NCBI RefSeq assembly: GCF_900108875.1 | Contig: NZ_FNYJ01000003.1 | Span: 207,969-271,968 of the forward strand | DNA length: 64,000 nucleotides | Direction: 5' to 3' | Source of the DNA: Pseudomonas sp. NFR16 | GTDB lineage: Bacteria; Pseudomonadota; Gammaproteobacteria; Pseudomonadales; Pseudomonadaceae | Shown: positions 19,897 through 28,719 of the stretch, one piece after another | Numbering within the stretch: position 1 is the first letter of the stretch | Layout of the letters: the number at the start of each line of letters is the position of its first letter | Translations under genes and position numbers: made by a program | The notes under the pieces: model-generated | What the model was told of the DNA's origin: nothing | What the model saw: only the letters and a program-made list of their open reading frames with translations | Databases searched by the model: none

Positions 19897-20064
19897 TCGA
19901 TCCGCCGCAGTTTACGACGTGTCTTACATCAGTCAGCGTCGGCCTCGTGAGCCTTATGTGATAGGCTTTGCCGGTTTCGCAGATTGGAGCCTCGAAAACC
20001 GCCCGGCGCGTTGCCGTTTGCCGTTTTCAATCCCGCCCGTCTGCCCACCGCTCGAGGAGTTTTC

Positions 20065-20805
20065 ATGCGCGTGACTCGTTTTATGGGTGCTGCCGTTGTA
20101 GCGCTTGCCGGTTTCTTCAGCCTGTTCGCTCACGCCGACGAGGCGTCGGACAAAGCCATTCGCAAGACCCTGGAATCGCTCAATCTGGAAATTCCGGTCG
20201 AGAGCATTTCCAGCAGTCCGCTCAATGGCGTTTACGAGGTCAACCTCAAAGGTGGCCGTGTCCTGTACGCCAGCGCCGACGGCCAGTTCGTGATGCAGGG
20301 CAACCTTTATCAGATCCAGGGCGGCAAGCCGGTCAACCTCACCGAGAAGGTCGAGCGTCTGGCGATCTCCAAAACCATAAACGGGATCCCGACTGCTGAA
20401 ATGGTCGTCTATCCCGCGATCGGTGAGACCAAATCCCACATTACCGTCTTTACCGATACCACCTGTCCGTACTGCCACAAGCTGCATGGTGAAGTGCCGG
20501 AGCTGAACAAGCGCGGCATCGAAGTGCGTTATGTCGCATTCCCGCGTCAGGGCCTCGGCTCGCCGGGTGACGAACAGCTGCAGGCCGTCTGGTGTTCCAA
20601 GGACCGTCGTGGCGCAATGGACCGCATGGTCGACGGCAAGAACATTCAGGCGCCCAAGTGCGATAACCCGGTCACCCGGCAATTCGAGATCGGTCAGTCC
20701 ATCGGTGTCAACGGCACGCCGGCGATCGTGCTGGCGGACGGGCAGTTGATTCCGGGCTATCAGCCAGCGCCGCAAGTCGCCAAACTGGCGCTGAGCGCCA
20801 AGTAA
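20065..20805 (+). CDS. dsbC: Thiol:disulfide interchange protein DsbC
   Basis: A 246-residue periplasmic disulfide isomerase. A signal peptide (FMGAAVVALAGFFSLFAHA, cleaved before DEAS) is followed by the DsbC dimerisation domain (about 25-85) and a thioredoxin-fold domain. The active site is FTDTTCPYCHKLH at about residue 133, the cis-Pro loop is GVNGTPAIVLADG at about 215, and a second Cys pair (WCSK, PKCDN) lies at about 165-195. The ATG at 20065 follows CGAGGAG; the frame is open upstream but only this start gives a signal peptide at the N-terminus. Confidence 0.95.
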   Translation: MRVTRFMGAAVVALAGFFSLFAHADEASDKAIRKTLESLNLEIPVESISSSPLNGVYEVNLKGGRVLYASADGQFVMQGNLYQIQGGKPVNLTEKVERLAISKTINGIPTAEMVVYPAIGETKSHITVFTDTTCPYCHKLHGEVPELNKRGIEVRYVAFPRQGLGSPGDEQLQAVWCSKDRRGAMDRMVDGKNIQAPKCDNPVTRQFEIGQSIGVNGTPAIVLADGQLIPGYQPAPQVAKLALSAK

Positions 20806-20813
20806 TCCTGTCG

Positions 20814-20926
20814 CTCGCGGGCTGCCTGCGAGGGACATTCAGGCGCAGCCAATCTGGCGCCTGATCAACAGCGAGCCGCAGTTCACTGCGGCTGTTTCCA
20901 CGGCCGGCCTCGCGTCGGCCGTTTTA
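20814..20926 (+). promoter_or_regulatory. Four consecutive hairpins between dsbC and hom
   Basis: The 134-base gap holds four inverted repeats in series. H1 is CTCGCGGG/CCTGCGAG (20814-20832, one G-U pair). H2 is CAGGCGC/GCGCCTG (20840-20863). H3 is AGCCGCAG/CTGCGGCT with a TTCA loop followed by GTTT (20874-20897). H4 is ACGGCCG/CGGCCGT followed by TTTA (20900-20926), ending 14 bases before hom. H3 could be the dsbC terminator. H4 lies immediately before the hom ribosome-binding site and could be a second terminator or a leader structure. Function is inferred only. Confidence 0.55.
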
Positions 20927-20939
20927 TGGGGAGTTCATA

Positions 20940-22244
20940 GTGAAACCGGTCAAAGTAGGCATCTGTGGGCTGGGTACTGTCGGTGGCGGTACCTTCAATG
21001 TGCTTAAGCGTAACGCCGAGGAAATTGCCCGCCGCGCCGGGCGTGGTATCGAAGTGGCGCAAATCGCCATGCGTTCGCCAAACCCCAATTGCCAGATTAC
21101 CGGTACCCCGACCACGACCGACGTTTTCGACGTGGCGAGCAACCCAGAAATCGACATCGTCATCGAGCTGATCGGTGGTTACACCGTTGCTCGCGAACTG
21201 GTCCTCAAGGCCATTGAAAACGGCAAGCACGTTGTCACTGCCAACAAGGCGCTGATCGCCGTGCACGGCAACGAGATTTTCGCCAAGGCGCGCGAGAAGG
21301 GCGTCATCGTCGCCTTCGAAGCCGCGGTTGCAGGGGGTATCCCGGTCATCAAGGCCATCCGCGAAGGACTGTCGGCGAACCGCATCAACTGGGTGGCGGG
21401 CATCATCAACGGCACCGGCAATTTCATTCTGACCGAGATGCGCGAGAAGGGTCGCACCTTCCCGGACGTCCTGGCCGAAGCCCAGGCGCTGGGTTACGCC
21501 GAAGCCGATCCGACCTTCGACGTCGAAGGCATCGACGCGGCGCACAAGCTGACCATTCTGGCGTCCATTGCGTTCGGCATCCCGCTGCAGTTCGACAAGG
21601 CCTACACCGAAGGCATCACCCGGCTGACCACCGCCGACGTGAATTATGCCGAAGCGTTGGGTTACCGCATCAAGCACTTGGGCGTTGCCCGCAGCACGCC
21701 GAGCGGTATCGAGCTGCGCGTACACCCGACCCTGATCCCTGCCGACCGTCTGATCGCCAACGTCAACGGCGTGATGAACGCGGTGATGGTCAACGGCGAT
21801 GCCGCAGGGTCCACGCTGTTCTACGGCGCCGGTGCCGGCATGGAGCCGACCGCTTCGTCGGTCGTCGCCGATCTGGTGGACGTGGTTCGCGCCCTGACCA
21901 CCGATCCGGAAAACCGTGTTCCGCACCTGGCATTCCAGCCCGATTCTCTGTCGGCTCATCCGATCCTGCCCATCGAGGCCTGTGAGAGCGCTTACTATCT
22001 GCGTATTCAGGCCAAGGATCATCCGGGTGTACTGGCGCAAGTGGCCAGCATCCTGTCCGAGCGCGGCATCAATATCGAGTCGATCATGCAGAAGGAAGTC
22101 GAGGAGCACGACGGCCTGGTGCCGATGATTCTGCTGACCCACCGTGTCGTCGAGCAACGCATGAACGATGCGATTCAGGCGCTCGAAGCATTGCAGGATG
22201 TCGCCGGGCCGGTTGTGCGGATCCGCGTGGAACATTTGAACTGA
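20940..22244 (+). CDS. hom: Homoserine dehydrogenase
   Basis: A 434-residue monofunctional enzyme that reduces aspartate semialdehyde to homoserine for threonine and methionine synthesis. The N-terminal Rossmann motif is VGICGLGTVGGGTFNVLKRN. The catalytic domain shows TANKALIAVHG, AAVAGGIPVIKAIREGL and AGIINGTGNFILTEM. A C-terminal ACT domain (about 350-434: YYLRIQAKDHPGVLAQVASI) is the usual threonine-feedback site. The start is GTG at 20940 after GGGGAG. It is followed after 143 bases by thrC, the pathway partner two steps later; no thrB (homoserine kinase) is present here. Confidence 0.97.
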   Translation: MKPVKVGICGLGTVGGGTFNVLKRNAEEIARRAGRGIEVAQIAMRSPNPNCQITGTPTTTDVFDVASNPEIDIVIELIGGYTVARELVLKAIENGKHVVTANKALIAVHGNEIFAKAREKGVIVAFEAAVAGGIPVIKAIREGLSANRINWVAGIINGTGNFILTEMREKGRTFPDVLAEAQALGYAEADPTFDVEGIDAAHKLTILASIAFGIPLQFDKAYTEGITRLTTADVNYAEALGYRIKHLGVARSTPSGIELRVHPTLIPADRLIANVNGVMNAVMVNGDAAGSTLFYGAGAGMEPTASSVVADLVDVVRALTTDPENRVPHLAFQPDSLSAHPILPIEACESAYYLRIQAKDHPGVLAQVASILSERGINIESIMQKEVEEHDGLVPMILLTHRVVEQRMNDAIQALEALQDVAGPVVRIRVEHLN

Positions 22245-22289
22245 AGCGGCACGCCTCAAGCGTTAAGCTGCAAGAAAGCAAGACAACTT

Positions 22290-22366
22290 CGCGGTGAGCT
22301 TCAGCCCGCAGTTCGCAAGTCGACGCTCAAGGCGCTGACTTGCAACTGGCAGAGTGAAGCTCGCGG
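22290..22366. repeat. Imperfect inverted repeat between hom and thrC
   Basis: CGCGGTGAGCTTCA...GCAGTTCGCAAGTC on the left is matched by GACTTGCAACTGGC...TGAAGCTCGCGG on the right, across a spacer of about 15 bases, giving a large imperfect hairpin. The words (AGCTTCA, GTTCGCAAG, GCTCGCGG) resemble the element at 40340-40459, so it may be a worn copy of the same small repeat family. It ends about 20 bases before thrC. Confidence 0.5.
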
Positions 22367-22387
22367 CTCGAACCGAAGGTTTGATTT

Positions 22388-23797
22388 ATGCGCTATATCA
22401 GTACTCGCGGCCAGGCGCCGGCCCTGAATTTCGAAGACGTGCTGCTGGCGGGGCTCGCCAGTGATGGCGGCCTCTATGTGCCGGAAAACCTGCCGCGCTT
22501 CACTCAGGAAGAGATCGCTTCCTGGGCTGGCCTGCCTTATCACGAACTCGCTTTCCGGGTAATGCGTCCCTTCGTGACCGGCAGTATTCCGGATGCCGAT
22601 TTCAAGAAGATCCTCGAAGAGACCTATGGCGTGTTCACCCACAGCGCCGTTGCGCCGCTGCGCCAGTTGAACGGCAACGAATGGGTCATGGAGCTGTTTC
22701 ACGGCCCGACCCTGGCGTTCAAGGATTTCGCCCTGCAACTGCTGGGTCGTCTGCTGGATTACGTGCTTGAGAAGCGTGGCGAGCGCGTGGTCATCATTGG
22801 CGCGACGTCCGGCGATACCGGTTCGGCGGCGATCGAAGGCTGCCGTCGTTGCGACAACGTCGATATCTTCATCCTGCACCCGAACAATCGCGTCTCCGAT
22901 GTCCAACGCCGTCAGATGACCACCATCTTCGGCGACAACATTCACAACATCGCCATCGAAGGCAACTTCGACGACTGCCAGGAAATGGTCAAGAACAGCT
23001 TCGCTGATCAAGGCTTCCTCAAAGGCACGCGGCTGGTGGCGGTGAACTCGATCAACTGGGCGCGGATCATGGCTCAGATCGTTTACTACTTCCACGCAGC
23101 GCTGCAGCTTGGCGGCCCTGCGCGCTCGGTGGCGTTCTCGGTACCGACCGGCAACTTCGGCGATATTTTCGCCGGTTACCTGGCGCGCAACATGGGACTG
23201 CCGATCAGCCAGTTGATCGTCGCCACCAACCGCAACGACATCCTGCACCGCTTCATGAGCGGCAATCAGTACGTCAAGGAAACCTTGCACGCCACGCTGT
23301 CGCCTTCCATGGATATCATGGTTTCCTCGAACTTCGAGCGTCTGCTGTTCGACATGCACGGCCGTAACGGCGCGGCGATCGCTGGCCTGATGGACAGCTT
23401 CAAGCAGGGCGGTGGCTTCAGCGTCGAAGAAGATCGCTGGACCGAAACCCGCAAGCTGTTCGACTCCCTGGCCGTCAGCGATGAGCAAACGTGCGAGACC
23501 ATCGCCGAAGTGTTCGCCAGCACCGGCGAGCTGCTTGACCCGCACACGGCCATTGGCGTGAAGGCTGCACGCGACTGCCGCCGCAGCCTGGACACCCCGA
23601 TGGTGGTGCTGGGGACGGCCCATCCGGTCAAATTCCCGGAAGCCGTGCAGAAAGCCGGTGTAGGAAAAGCGCTTGAGCTGCCTGCACATTTGTCTGATTT
23701 GTTTGAGCGAGACGAGCGTTGCACTGTTCTGCCAAATGACCTCAAGGCCATGCAGGCCTTTGTCAGTCAGCATGGCAATCGGGGCAAGCCTCTGTAA
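22388..23797 (+). CDS. thrC: Threonine synthase
   Basis: A 469-residue PLP enzyme that converts O-phosphohomoserine to threonine. The N-terminal YISTRGQAPALNFEDVLLAG is typical of the proteobacterial/yeast-type enzyme. The PLP-binding Lys lies in GPTLAFKDFALQLLG at about residue 117, followed by GATSGDTGSAAIEGC and the phosphate-binding SVPTGNFGDIFAGY. Length is standard. It is probably co-transcribed with hom and is followed by a terminator. Confidence 0.97.
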   Translation: MRYISTRGQAPALNFEDVLLAGLASDGGLYVPENLPRFTQEEIASWAGLPYHELAFRVMRPFVTGSIPDADFKKILEETYGVFTHSAVAPLRQLNGNEWVMELFHGPTLAFKDFALQLLGRLLDYVLEKRGERVVIIGATSGDTGSAAIEGCRRCDNVDIFILHPNNRVSDVQRRQMTTIFGDNIHNIAIEGNFDDCQEMVKNSFADQGFLKGTRLVAVNSINWARIMAQIVYYFHAALQLGGPARSVAFSVPTGNFGDIFAGYLARNMGLPISQLIVATNRNDILHRFMSGNQYVKETLHATLSPSMDIMVSSNFERLLFDMHGRNGAAIAGLMDSFKQGGGFSVEEDRWTETRKLFDSLAVSDEQTCETIAEVFASTGELLDPHTAIGVKAARDCRRSLDTPMVVLGTAHPVKFPEAVQKAGVGKALELPAHLSDLFERDERCTVLPNDLKAMQAFVSQHGNRGKPL

Positions 23798-23819
23798 CAG
23801 TATCTCCGTGTAACAGTTT

Positions 23820-23850
23820 AAGGCCCGCCACCCCGCGGGCCTTCCTGTTT
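23820..23850 (+). terminator. Rho-independent terminator of thrC
   Basis: Stem AAGGCCCGC (23820-23828), a 6-base loop and GCGGGCCTT (23835-23843), then CCTGTTT, 23 bases after the thrC stop. It separates the threonine genes from the sensor gene that follows. Confidence 0.88.
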
Positions 23851-23896
23851 GTGCGTGCCACACTTGCGAAGTATTTTTTATTTCGCGGACAAGCCA

Positions 23897-26251
23897 GTGG
23901 CTTTTGATTACCGATTCTTCAAGGCGCCAGGCGCGTCGATTCATCACCCCATCATCAGGCACGCGTGGCTGCTGTTTTTATGCGCGTGGAGCTTTGCCGG
24001 TCACGCGATAGAGAATCTTCCTTTTGCGCTGGCCGAACCTTTTCTGGCTCAGCGCCCACTCGTGCTCGACGGCACTGATCGACGATGGCTGGCGGAGCGC
24101 AAGGTACTCAGGGTCGGGATATCGATTGCCGACCACGAGCCCATTGACATCACCAGCGACCGTAACCGCTATCAGGGCATCAGCGCCGACTACCTGAGCA
24201 TCATCAGCGCCCGCTTATCCATTCCCGTTCAGGTTCAGGCATTCGCCAACCGCGAAGATGCAGTGGCAGCGCTTCAATCCGGAACGATCGATATGTTGAG
24301 TGGCGCGAGCGGTTATGAGCGAGCCATTGCCGGCCTGACCTTCACCCAAAGTTACATGCCGGACAAGTCGGTGGTCGTGGCCCGTGGCACGGACCCAAGC
24401 TTGCTTCCCTCGCTGAGGGGCAAGCGCGTGCTGCTGCTTGAGGGCTATGTCGACACCGAGCAGGCTCACCGTCTTTACCCTGACAGCGAGATTCTGCTCG
24501 CGCCCAGTCTGTACAGCGCCATAGAAGCGTTGGCCCATGGCGAAGCCGACGCGGTCATCGGCAACGAACTGATCGTGCGGGCCTACAGCGTGCTGCGGCC
24601 GTATCTGGGTCTGCAGATCAAGTTCTCCAGCCTGATCCCGCCGGGCGGCTTTTCATTCGCCCTGCGTGAGCGCGACTCAAGGTTGACCGGACTGATCAAT
24701 CGCGCCATGGCCGGGCTCGACGAGTCGGTGAATCATCAGATACGGGAGCGCTGGACATCAGGCCTGGGCACCGATGTGATCGGTCAGCGCCTGAATTTCA
24801 ATGCCGCCGAGCAGCTGTGGATACGCAAGCATCCGCAGGTGGTGGTCGCATCCACGCAGCACCCGCCGTACATCTACAAGGATGAGACGGGGCGCTGGGT
24901 CGGCTTGAACGTGGACTTGCTGTCACGCATCTCACGTATGACCGGGTTGATGTTCGTGTACGACGAAGCGCCCTCCACGCATGCGCTTCTGGAGACACTG
25001 ACATCCGGTTCTGCGCACATGAACACCACGCTGGCCGAAACGCCCGAGCGTAAGCTTATTCTGAATTTCACCTACTCGTTCGGCGGTAACAACTGGGTAT
25101 TTCTGGTGCGAGCCGATGATCCGTCGCCTGTGAGCCTGTCGCAGATGTCGGGAAAAGTGTTGGCGCTGCCGTCGCGGCATGCGCTGGTGGAATTCGTTCA
25201 GGAAAGCTATCCGGACATCCTCCTGCGGCTGGTCCCGACCTACGAGGAGGCGCGTCAGTTGGTGGAAAACGGCGATGCGCACTTCACCATTCAGAACGAG
25301 GCGGGCGCCTGGCTCTACACCTCAGACCGATTGAAAGTGGGACGCAGCGTGGAAGGAAAGTGGTCATCGGACAGTTTTTCGGTGATCAAGAGCGAGCCGG
25401 AGTTGCTGGGCATTCTGAATAAGGCGCTCGAAGAGTTTCCGGTTGCGGAGATGCGCGCGATCCGCATGAAGTGGTTGGGCACCGTGAGCGCTCCGCCCTC
25501 GGTCTGGCAGCGCATTCCTGGCTGGGTTTACTGGGGCGCAAGCATTGTGCTGCTGTTGGGGCTGGTGTCGCTGGCCTGGCGCAGCCGTCTGCAGGTACAG
25601 ATTCATCAGCGACGGTGCGCTGAAGAGCAGCTCAGCGACCAGCTCGCGTTCAAGCGAGCATTGTTCGACGGGATTCCCGACCCGCTGTATGTGCGCGATC
25701 TGCAAGGGCGACTGGTTTCGTGCAACCGCGGGTACGAAGCGTTCTTCGGCCTCAGTCACGAGCAGATGAATGGCCGGCGGGTCATTGATGTCGATCTGGT
25801 TCCGCAGGAGTGTGCCGCAGACATGCACGCCGATTACATGACCTTGATGGAGGCGCAAAGGCCAATGCGAGCCGATCGCAGCATGAACCTGTTTGGCCGA
25901 CAGATCGAAGCCAGGCAGTGGAGCGTGCCGTTCTATCGCGCCGACGGTCAGCTGCAGGGGCTTCTGGGTGGCTGGGTCGACTGTACGGAGCGCAAGCGGC
26001 TGGAGCGCGAGTTGCTCCTGGCGCAACAGAACGCCGCGGTGGCGGACCAGGTCGTCAGCGCCTTCCTTGCCACGATGAGGAACGAATTTCACGCCCCGAT
26101 GGCTTCGATCGTCCACCTGCTGGAGGAGGAGCAGGCACGTCTTGCGGGGCAGGCCGCGTCGCGAACCCTGGACACCGTCTGCGCATCCGCGCGCGAGTTA
26201 TTGAAGCGCATGGACACGCACCTTGATCGCGCGTCCGAGCCTGACCACTGA
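23897..26251 (+). CDS. BvgS-like membrane sensor with two solute-binding domains, PAS and a degenerate kinase dimerisation domain
   Basis: About 784 residues. A hydrophobic N-terminal segment (HAWLLFLCAWSFAG) is followed by two periplasmic SBP_bac_3 (Venus flytrap) domains (about 55-285 and 310-530). Next come a transmembrane helix (VYWGASIVLLLGLVSLAW, about 545-562), a PAS domain (about 595-705, AFKRALFDGIPDPLYVRDLQ) and a short helical end. That end reads FLATMRNEFHAPMASI where BvgS-type kinases have FLATMSHEIRTPMNAI, so the phosphoacceptor His aligns with Asn (codon 26081-26083). The gene stops about 55 codons later with no HATPase_c, REC or Hpt domain. The start is uncertain: TTG 23849, GTG 23855 and GTG 23897 are all possible and none has a clear ribosome-binding site. 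It probably senses small ligands but cannot be a conventional kinase. Confidence 0.8.
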   Translation: MAFDYRFFKAPGASIHHPIIRHAWLLFLCAWSFAGHAIENLPFALAEPFLAQRPLVLDGTDRRWLAERKVLRVGISIADHEPIDITSDRNRYQGISADYLSIISARLSIPVQVQAFANREDAVAALQSGTIDMLSGASGYERAIAGLTFTQSYMPDKSVVVARGTDPSLLPSLRGKRVLLLEGYVDTEQAHRLYPDSEILLAPSLYSAIEALAHGEADAVIGNELIVRAYSVLRPYLGLQIKFSSLIPPGGFSFALRERDSRLTGLINRAMAGLDESVNHQIRERWTSGLGTDVIGQRLNFNAAEQLWIRKHPQVVVASTQHPPYIYKDETGRWVGLNVDLLSRISRMTGLMFVYDEAPSTHALLETLTSGSAHMNTTLAETPERKLILNFTYSFGGNNWVFLVRADDPSPVSLSQMSGKVLALPSRHALVEFVQESYPDILLRLVPTYEEARQLVENGDAHFTIQNEAGAWLYTSDRLKVGRSVEGKWSSDSFSVIKSEPELLGILNKALEEFPVAEMRAIRMKWLGTVSAPPSVWQRIPGWVYWGASIVLLLGLVSLAWRSRLQVQIHQRRCAEEQLSDQLAFKRALFDGIPDPLYVRDLQGRLVSCNRGYEAFFGLSHEQMNGRRVIDVDLVPQECAADMHADYMTLMEAQRPMRADRSMNLFGRQIEARQWSVPFYRADGQLQGLLGGWVDCTERKRLERELLLAQQNAAVADQVVSAFLATMRNEFHAPMASIVHLLEEEQARLAGQAASRTLDTVCASARELLKRMDTHLDRASEPDH

Positions 26252-26437
26252 CGTAAAACCCGCGCGACCGCTCTGGCTCGCGCGTTCAACTGGGTGAAGT
26301 CTCTCTGTCACATTCGGCAGGCATGCTCCAGTCTTCAGGTTGCCGCATTGCCCGATTCATGGCGCAAAGAACTTTCCGCTTCGGCCAATGGTCATTGATA
26401 AGCACCTTTGCATTCAAACTGTTGAGTGGTGATCCGG

Positions 26438-26734
26438 ATGGAAAATATCAGCTTGTTGCTAAGCGACGCACTGGCCCCTTATCAGGCGAGTCTTGGCGCT
26501 GCCGGTGTGAACGGCGAGCGTCTTGTGACGCTGAAAAATGCAGCCGGTGCGATCGTGATCGAACGCGTTTTTTCGGCCTCTCAACTGAGCGACCGACGCC
26601 AGCTGACAGATGTGGTAGATGGTTTGCACCGTGATTTGATGGTGGCAGAAGGGCGCATCGAGCCTTGCGTCATCGCGGCAATGCGCAATGCCTCGCAAGC
26701 GGGCGTATTCTCGGGCGGTCGACCTTTTGTCTGA
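26438..26734 (+). CDS. DUF3509 family protein
   Basis: A 98-residue protein that I recognise as the Pseudomonas-type DUF3509 family: NISLLLSDALAPYQASLG at the N-terminus, a central RVFSASQLSDRRQLTDVVDG and C-terminal DLMVAEGRIEPCVIAAMRNA. There is no signal peptide or membrane segment, so it is cytoplasmic. No function is established for the family. The ATG at 26438 is preferred; two GTG codons lie 9 and 12 bases upstream. It is a short single-gene unit 186 bases after the sensor gene, followed by a terminator. Confidence 0.8.
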   Translation: MENISLLLSDALAPYQASLGAAGVNGERLVTLKNAAGAIVIERVFSASQLSDRRQLTDVVDGLHRDLMVAEGRIEPCVIAAMRNASQAGVFSGGRPFV

Positions 26735-26847
26735 GGCCTGGGGAACCTTATTGGTTGCGTAGGCTCCTATCAATTACGGCAGGCGCAGGCATTGTGCTCC
26801 GGTGTTTATGCTGCCTGCCGTACGGGTCCAAGATGGACCACGGTTGA

Positions 26848-26884
26848 CCCCGAGCAGTCTCCCCGCTGCTCGGGGTTTCTTTTT
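26848..26884 (+). terminator. Terminator between the DUF3509 gene and the convergent periplasmic-binding gene
   Basis: Stem CCCCGAGCAG (26848-26857), an 8-base loop and CTGCTCGGGG (26866-26875), followed by TTTCTTTTT. It lies 113 bases after the DUF3509 stop. Confidence 0.88.
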
Positions 26885-26909
26885 GTCTGCTGCGTCAGTC
26901 AGGCGACGA

Positions 26910-27803
26910 TCATTTCTGGCCTTCATCGAAAAAGGTCTGCGCGTCGCGCAGGTATTCTTCCTTTTTCACCATCCACTCAGCGTAAAACCCGATCAGTTTC
27001 GTGACCCGCAGCACGCGCATTTCTCGATTGATGACCTCCATGGCCACCCGCCCTTGATCATTTTTTGAGCAGCCTATGTGGGCGAACTGGTATTTGGGCG
27101 CATTCTTGATCGGGAAGAACTCGAGTTCGCTCAAGGGAATTCCCTGCTGCTGCGCGTGATAACGCGCCTCCGGCCAGTAGCTGATGATCGCCTGGAACCG
27201 ATCCAGCCGCTCCATCTCCAGCATGCTGCCGACAGCGGTGTTGCCGTAATGCAGGATCAGGTTGTCCGACTGGGTCGTTTCGCGGAGGATTTTGTCGACC
27301 ACGGGGCCATAGCTGCGCTCGGCGACGATGCCCACCTTGACCTTGTCGCTGGCCAGCAGTGCCGCCAGGTCCAGATGACCGTCATTGTCCAGAAAGGGCG
27401 CGAACAGAGCGTGATTTCTCTGTTCGACGGTCACGCCGTTGCCGGGGGTGGCGTACGTCGGGATGGAAAACAGAATGGTTTTTTCGCGCTCGGCAGTCCA
27501 CAGCAGGGTCGGGTCACAGGCGAAGCCATCAGGGTCCTGCAGCATCTGAGTTCCGCGGGCGCGGTTGACATGCATCACCTTGTGATCGTATTCGGGCATG
27601 CGGGCGATCAGTTCGGGCATCAGCTTGTCGATGGCGCCCTGACCGGTTTGCGGCCCCGAGAAAATCGTCAACGGCGGGAAATCGCGCAGCAACCAGGTCA
27701 GCGTCTCCTTGGCCTGCGCGGTCGCGGGCATGCCGACCATGACCGAAAGGAAAAGCAGCGCATAGCATCCGGCGCCACGCGCTCGTGTAAAACGATTGAC
27801 CAT
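26910..27803 (-). CDS. Periplasmic solute-binding-like protein, TIGR02285 family
   Basis: About 297 residues. A signal peptide (YALLFLSVMVGMPATAQA) is followed by a single type-2 periplasmic-binding fold: ETLTWLLRDFPPLTIFSGPQ, RARGTQMLQDPDGFACDPTL and KVGIVAERSYGPVVDKIL. This matches the TIGR02285 group of orphan binding proteins, which lack a partner ABC transporter nearby, as here. The frame extends to 27914, but ATG 27803 (MVNRFTRARGAGC) places the signal peptide correctly. Ligand unknown. It is transcribed towards the DUF3509 gene. Confidence 0.8.
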   Translation of the reverse strand: MVNRFTRARGAGCYALLFLSVMVGMPATAQAKETLTWLLRDFPPLTIFSGPQTGQGAIDKLMPELIARMPEYDHKVMHVNRARGTQMLQDPDGFACDPTLLWTAEREKTILFSIPTYATPGNGVTVEQRNHALFAPFLDNDGHLDLAALLASDKVKVGIVAERSYGPVVDKILRETTQSDNLILHYGNTAVGSMLEMERLDRFQAIISYWPEARYHAQQQGIPLSELEFFPIKNAPKYQFAHIGCSKNDQGRVAMEVINREMRVLRVTKLIGFYAEWMVKKEEYLRDAQTFFDEGQK

Positions 27804-28113
27804 CCGTCGATGTAAATCCCGAAAAAACTGACTGGAGCCGAAGCCGGTGTGACCAGGCGGCCTCTGGGCTGATCGCTGGCAGCCACCGACAACGGGATAC
27901 TCTCTGTTCTTCATGATAGAGGGTCTCTCATCAAGGTATCGGCGTTGTGGATCATTTGTTTAACAGTCGTGACGTCGGCTTGAGTAAAGCACTGCGCCGA
28001 GTGTCTGCCACACGCAATTTGCAACGGTCGCTGCAATCGCTCATCGAGTTCCATCGTTCAAAGGGGCGGCATCGGTTAGACTTGCCGCCTTTCCTGTCTC
28101 TAGAAGCCCGTTC
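27804..28113. other. Intergenic region between divergent genes
   Basis: About 310 bases that must hold promoters for the TIGR02285-type gene (leftward) and yaeQ (rightward). A TTAGAC near 28076 could be a yaeQ -10 box, but I find no convincing -35 partner. The small open frame across 27947-28150 overlaps the yaeQ start and has no ribosome-binding site; I do not regard it as a gene. Confidence 0.4.
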
Positions 28114-28656
28114 ATGGCCCAGCCGTCCACGACCTACAAATTCGAACTGAACCTCACCGACCTCGATCGCGGGGTTTACGAAAACGTCAAACAGACCATT
28201 GCCCGACACCCTTCGGAAACCGAAGAGCGCATGACCGTTCGCCTGCTGGCATACGCTTTCTGGTATAGCGAGCAATTGTCGTTCGGTCGTGGCCTGTCGG
28301 AAGTCGACGAGCCGGCCCTGTGGGAAAAAAGCCTGGATGATCGCGTGCTGCACTGGATCGAAGTCGGCCAGCCGGATGCAGAGCGCCTGACCTGGTGCTC
28401 GCGTCGTACCGAACGCACCAGCCTGCTGGCCTACGGCAGTCTGCGCGTCTGGGAAGGCAAGGTCGTCCCAGCCGTCAAATCGCTGAAGAACGTCAACATT
28501 GCCGCAGTGCCGCAGGAAGTGCTGGAGACGCTGGCCAAGGACATGCCGCGGGTGATCAAGTGGGACGTCATGATCAGCGAAGGCACGATATTCGTGACCG
28601 ACGACCGCGGCCAGCACGAAGTGCAGTTGCAGTGGCTGGCGGGTGAACGGGGCTGA
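28114..28656 (+). CDS. yaeQ: YaeQ family protein
   Basis: A 180-residue cytoplasmic protein of the YaeQ family. The start STTYKFELNLTDLDRGVYEN and the segment RHPSETEERMTVRLLAYAFW are characteristic. The family has a PD-(D/E)xK-like fold, and the conserved acidic residues of FGRGLSEVDEPALWEKSLDD are present. An old suggestion that YaeQ substitutes for RfaH is not supported by its structure; its role remains unknown. It is followed by recJ after 63 bases and may be co-transcribed with it. Confidence 0.92.
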   Translation: MAQPSTTYKFELNLTDLDRGVYENVKQTIARHPSETEERMTVRLLAYAFWYSEQLSFGRGLSEVDEPALWEKSLDDRVLHWIEVGQPDAERLTWCSRRTERTSLLAYGSLRVWEGKVVPAVKSLKNVNIAAVPQEVLETLAKDMPRVIKWDVMISEGTIFVTDDRGQHEVQLQWLAGERG

Positions 28657-28719
28657 TCGCCATCGTTGACCGTGCCGAACCCGAACCTGCTCCAACATCA
28701 GAACACCAGCGGAACCCGC

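Noticed and set aside
27947..28150. A 67-residue open frame before yaeQ
   Set aside because: No ribosome-binding site, overlaps the yaeQ start in another frame and matches no family I know.
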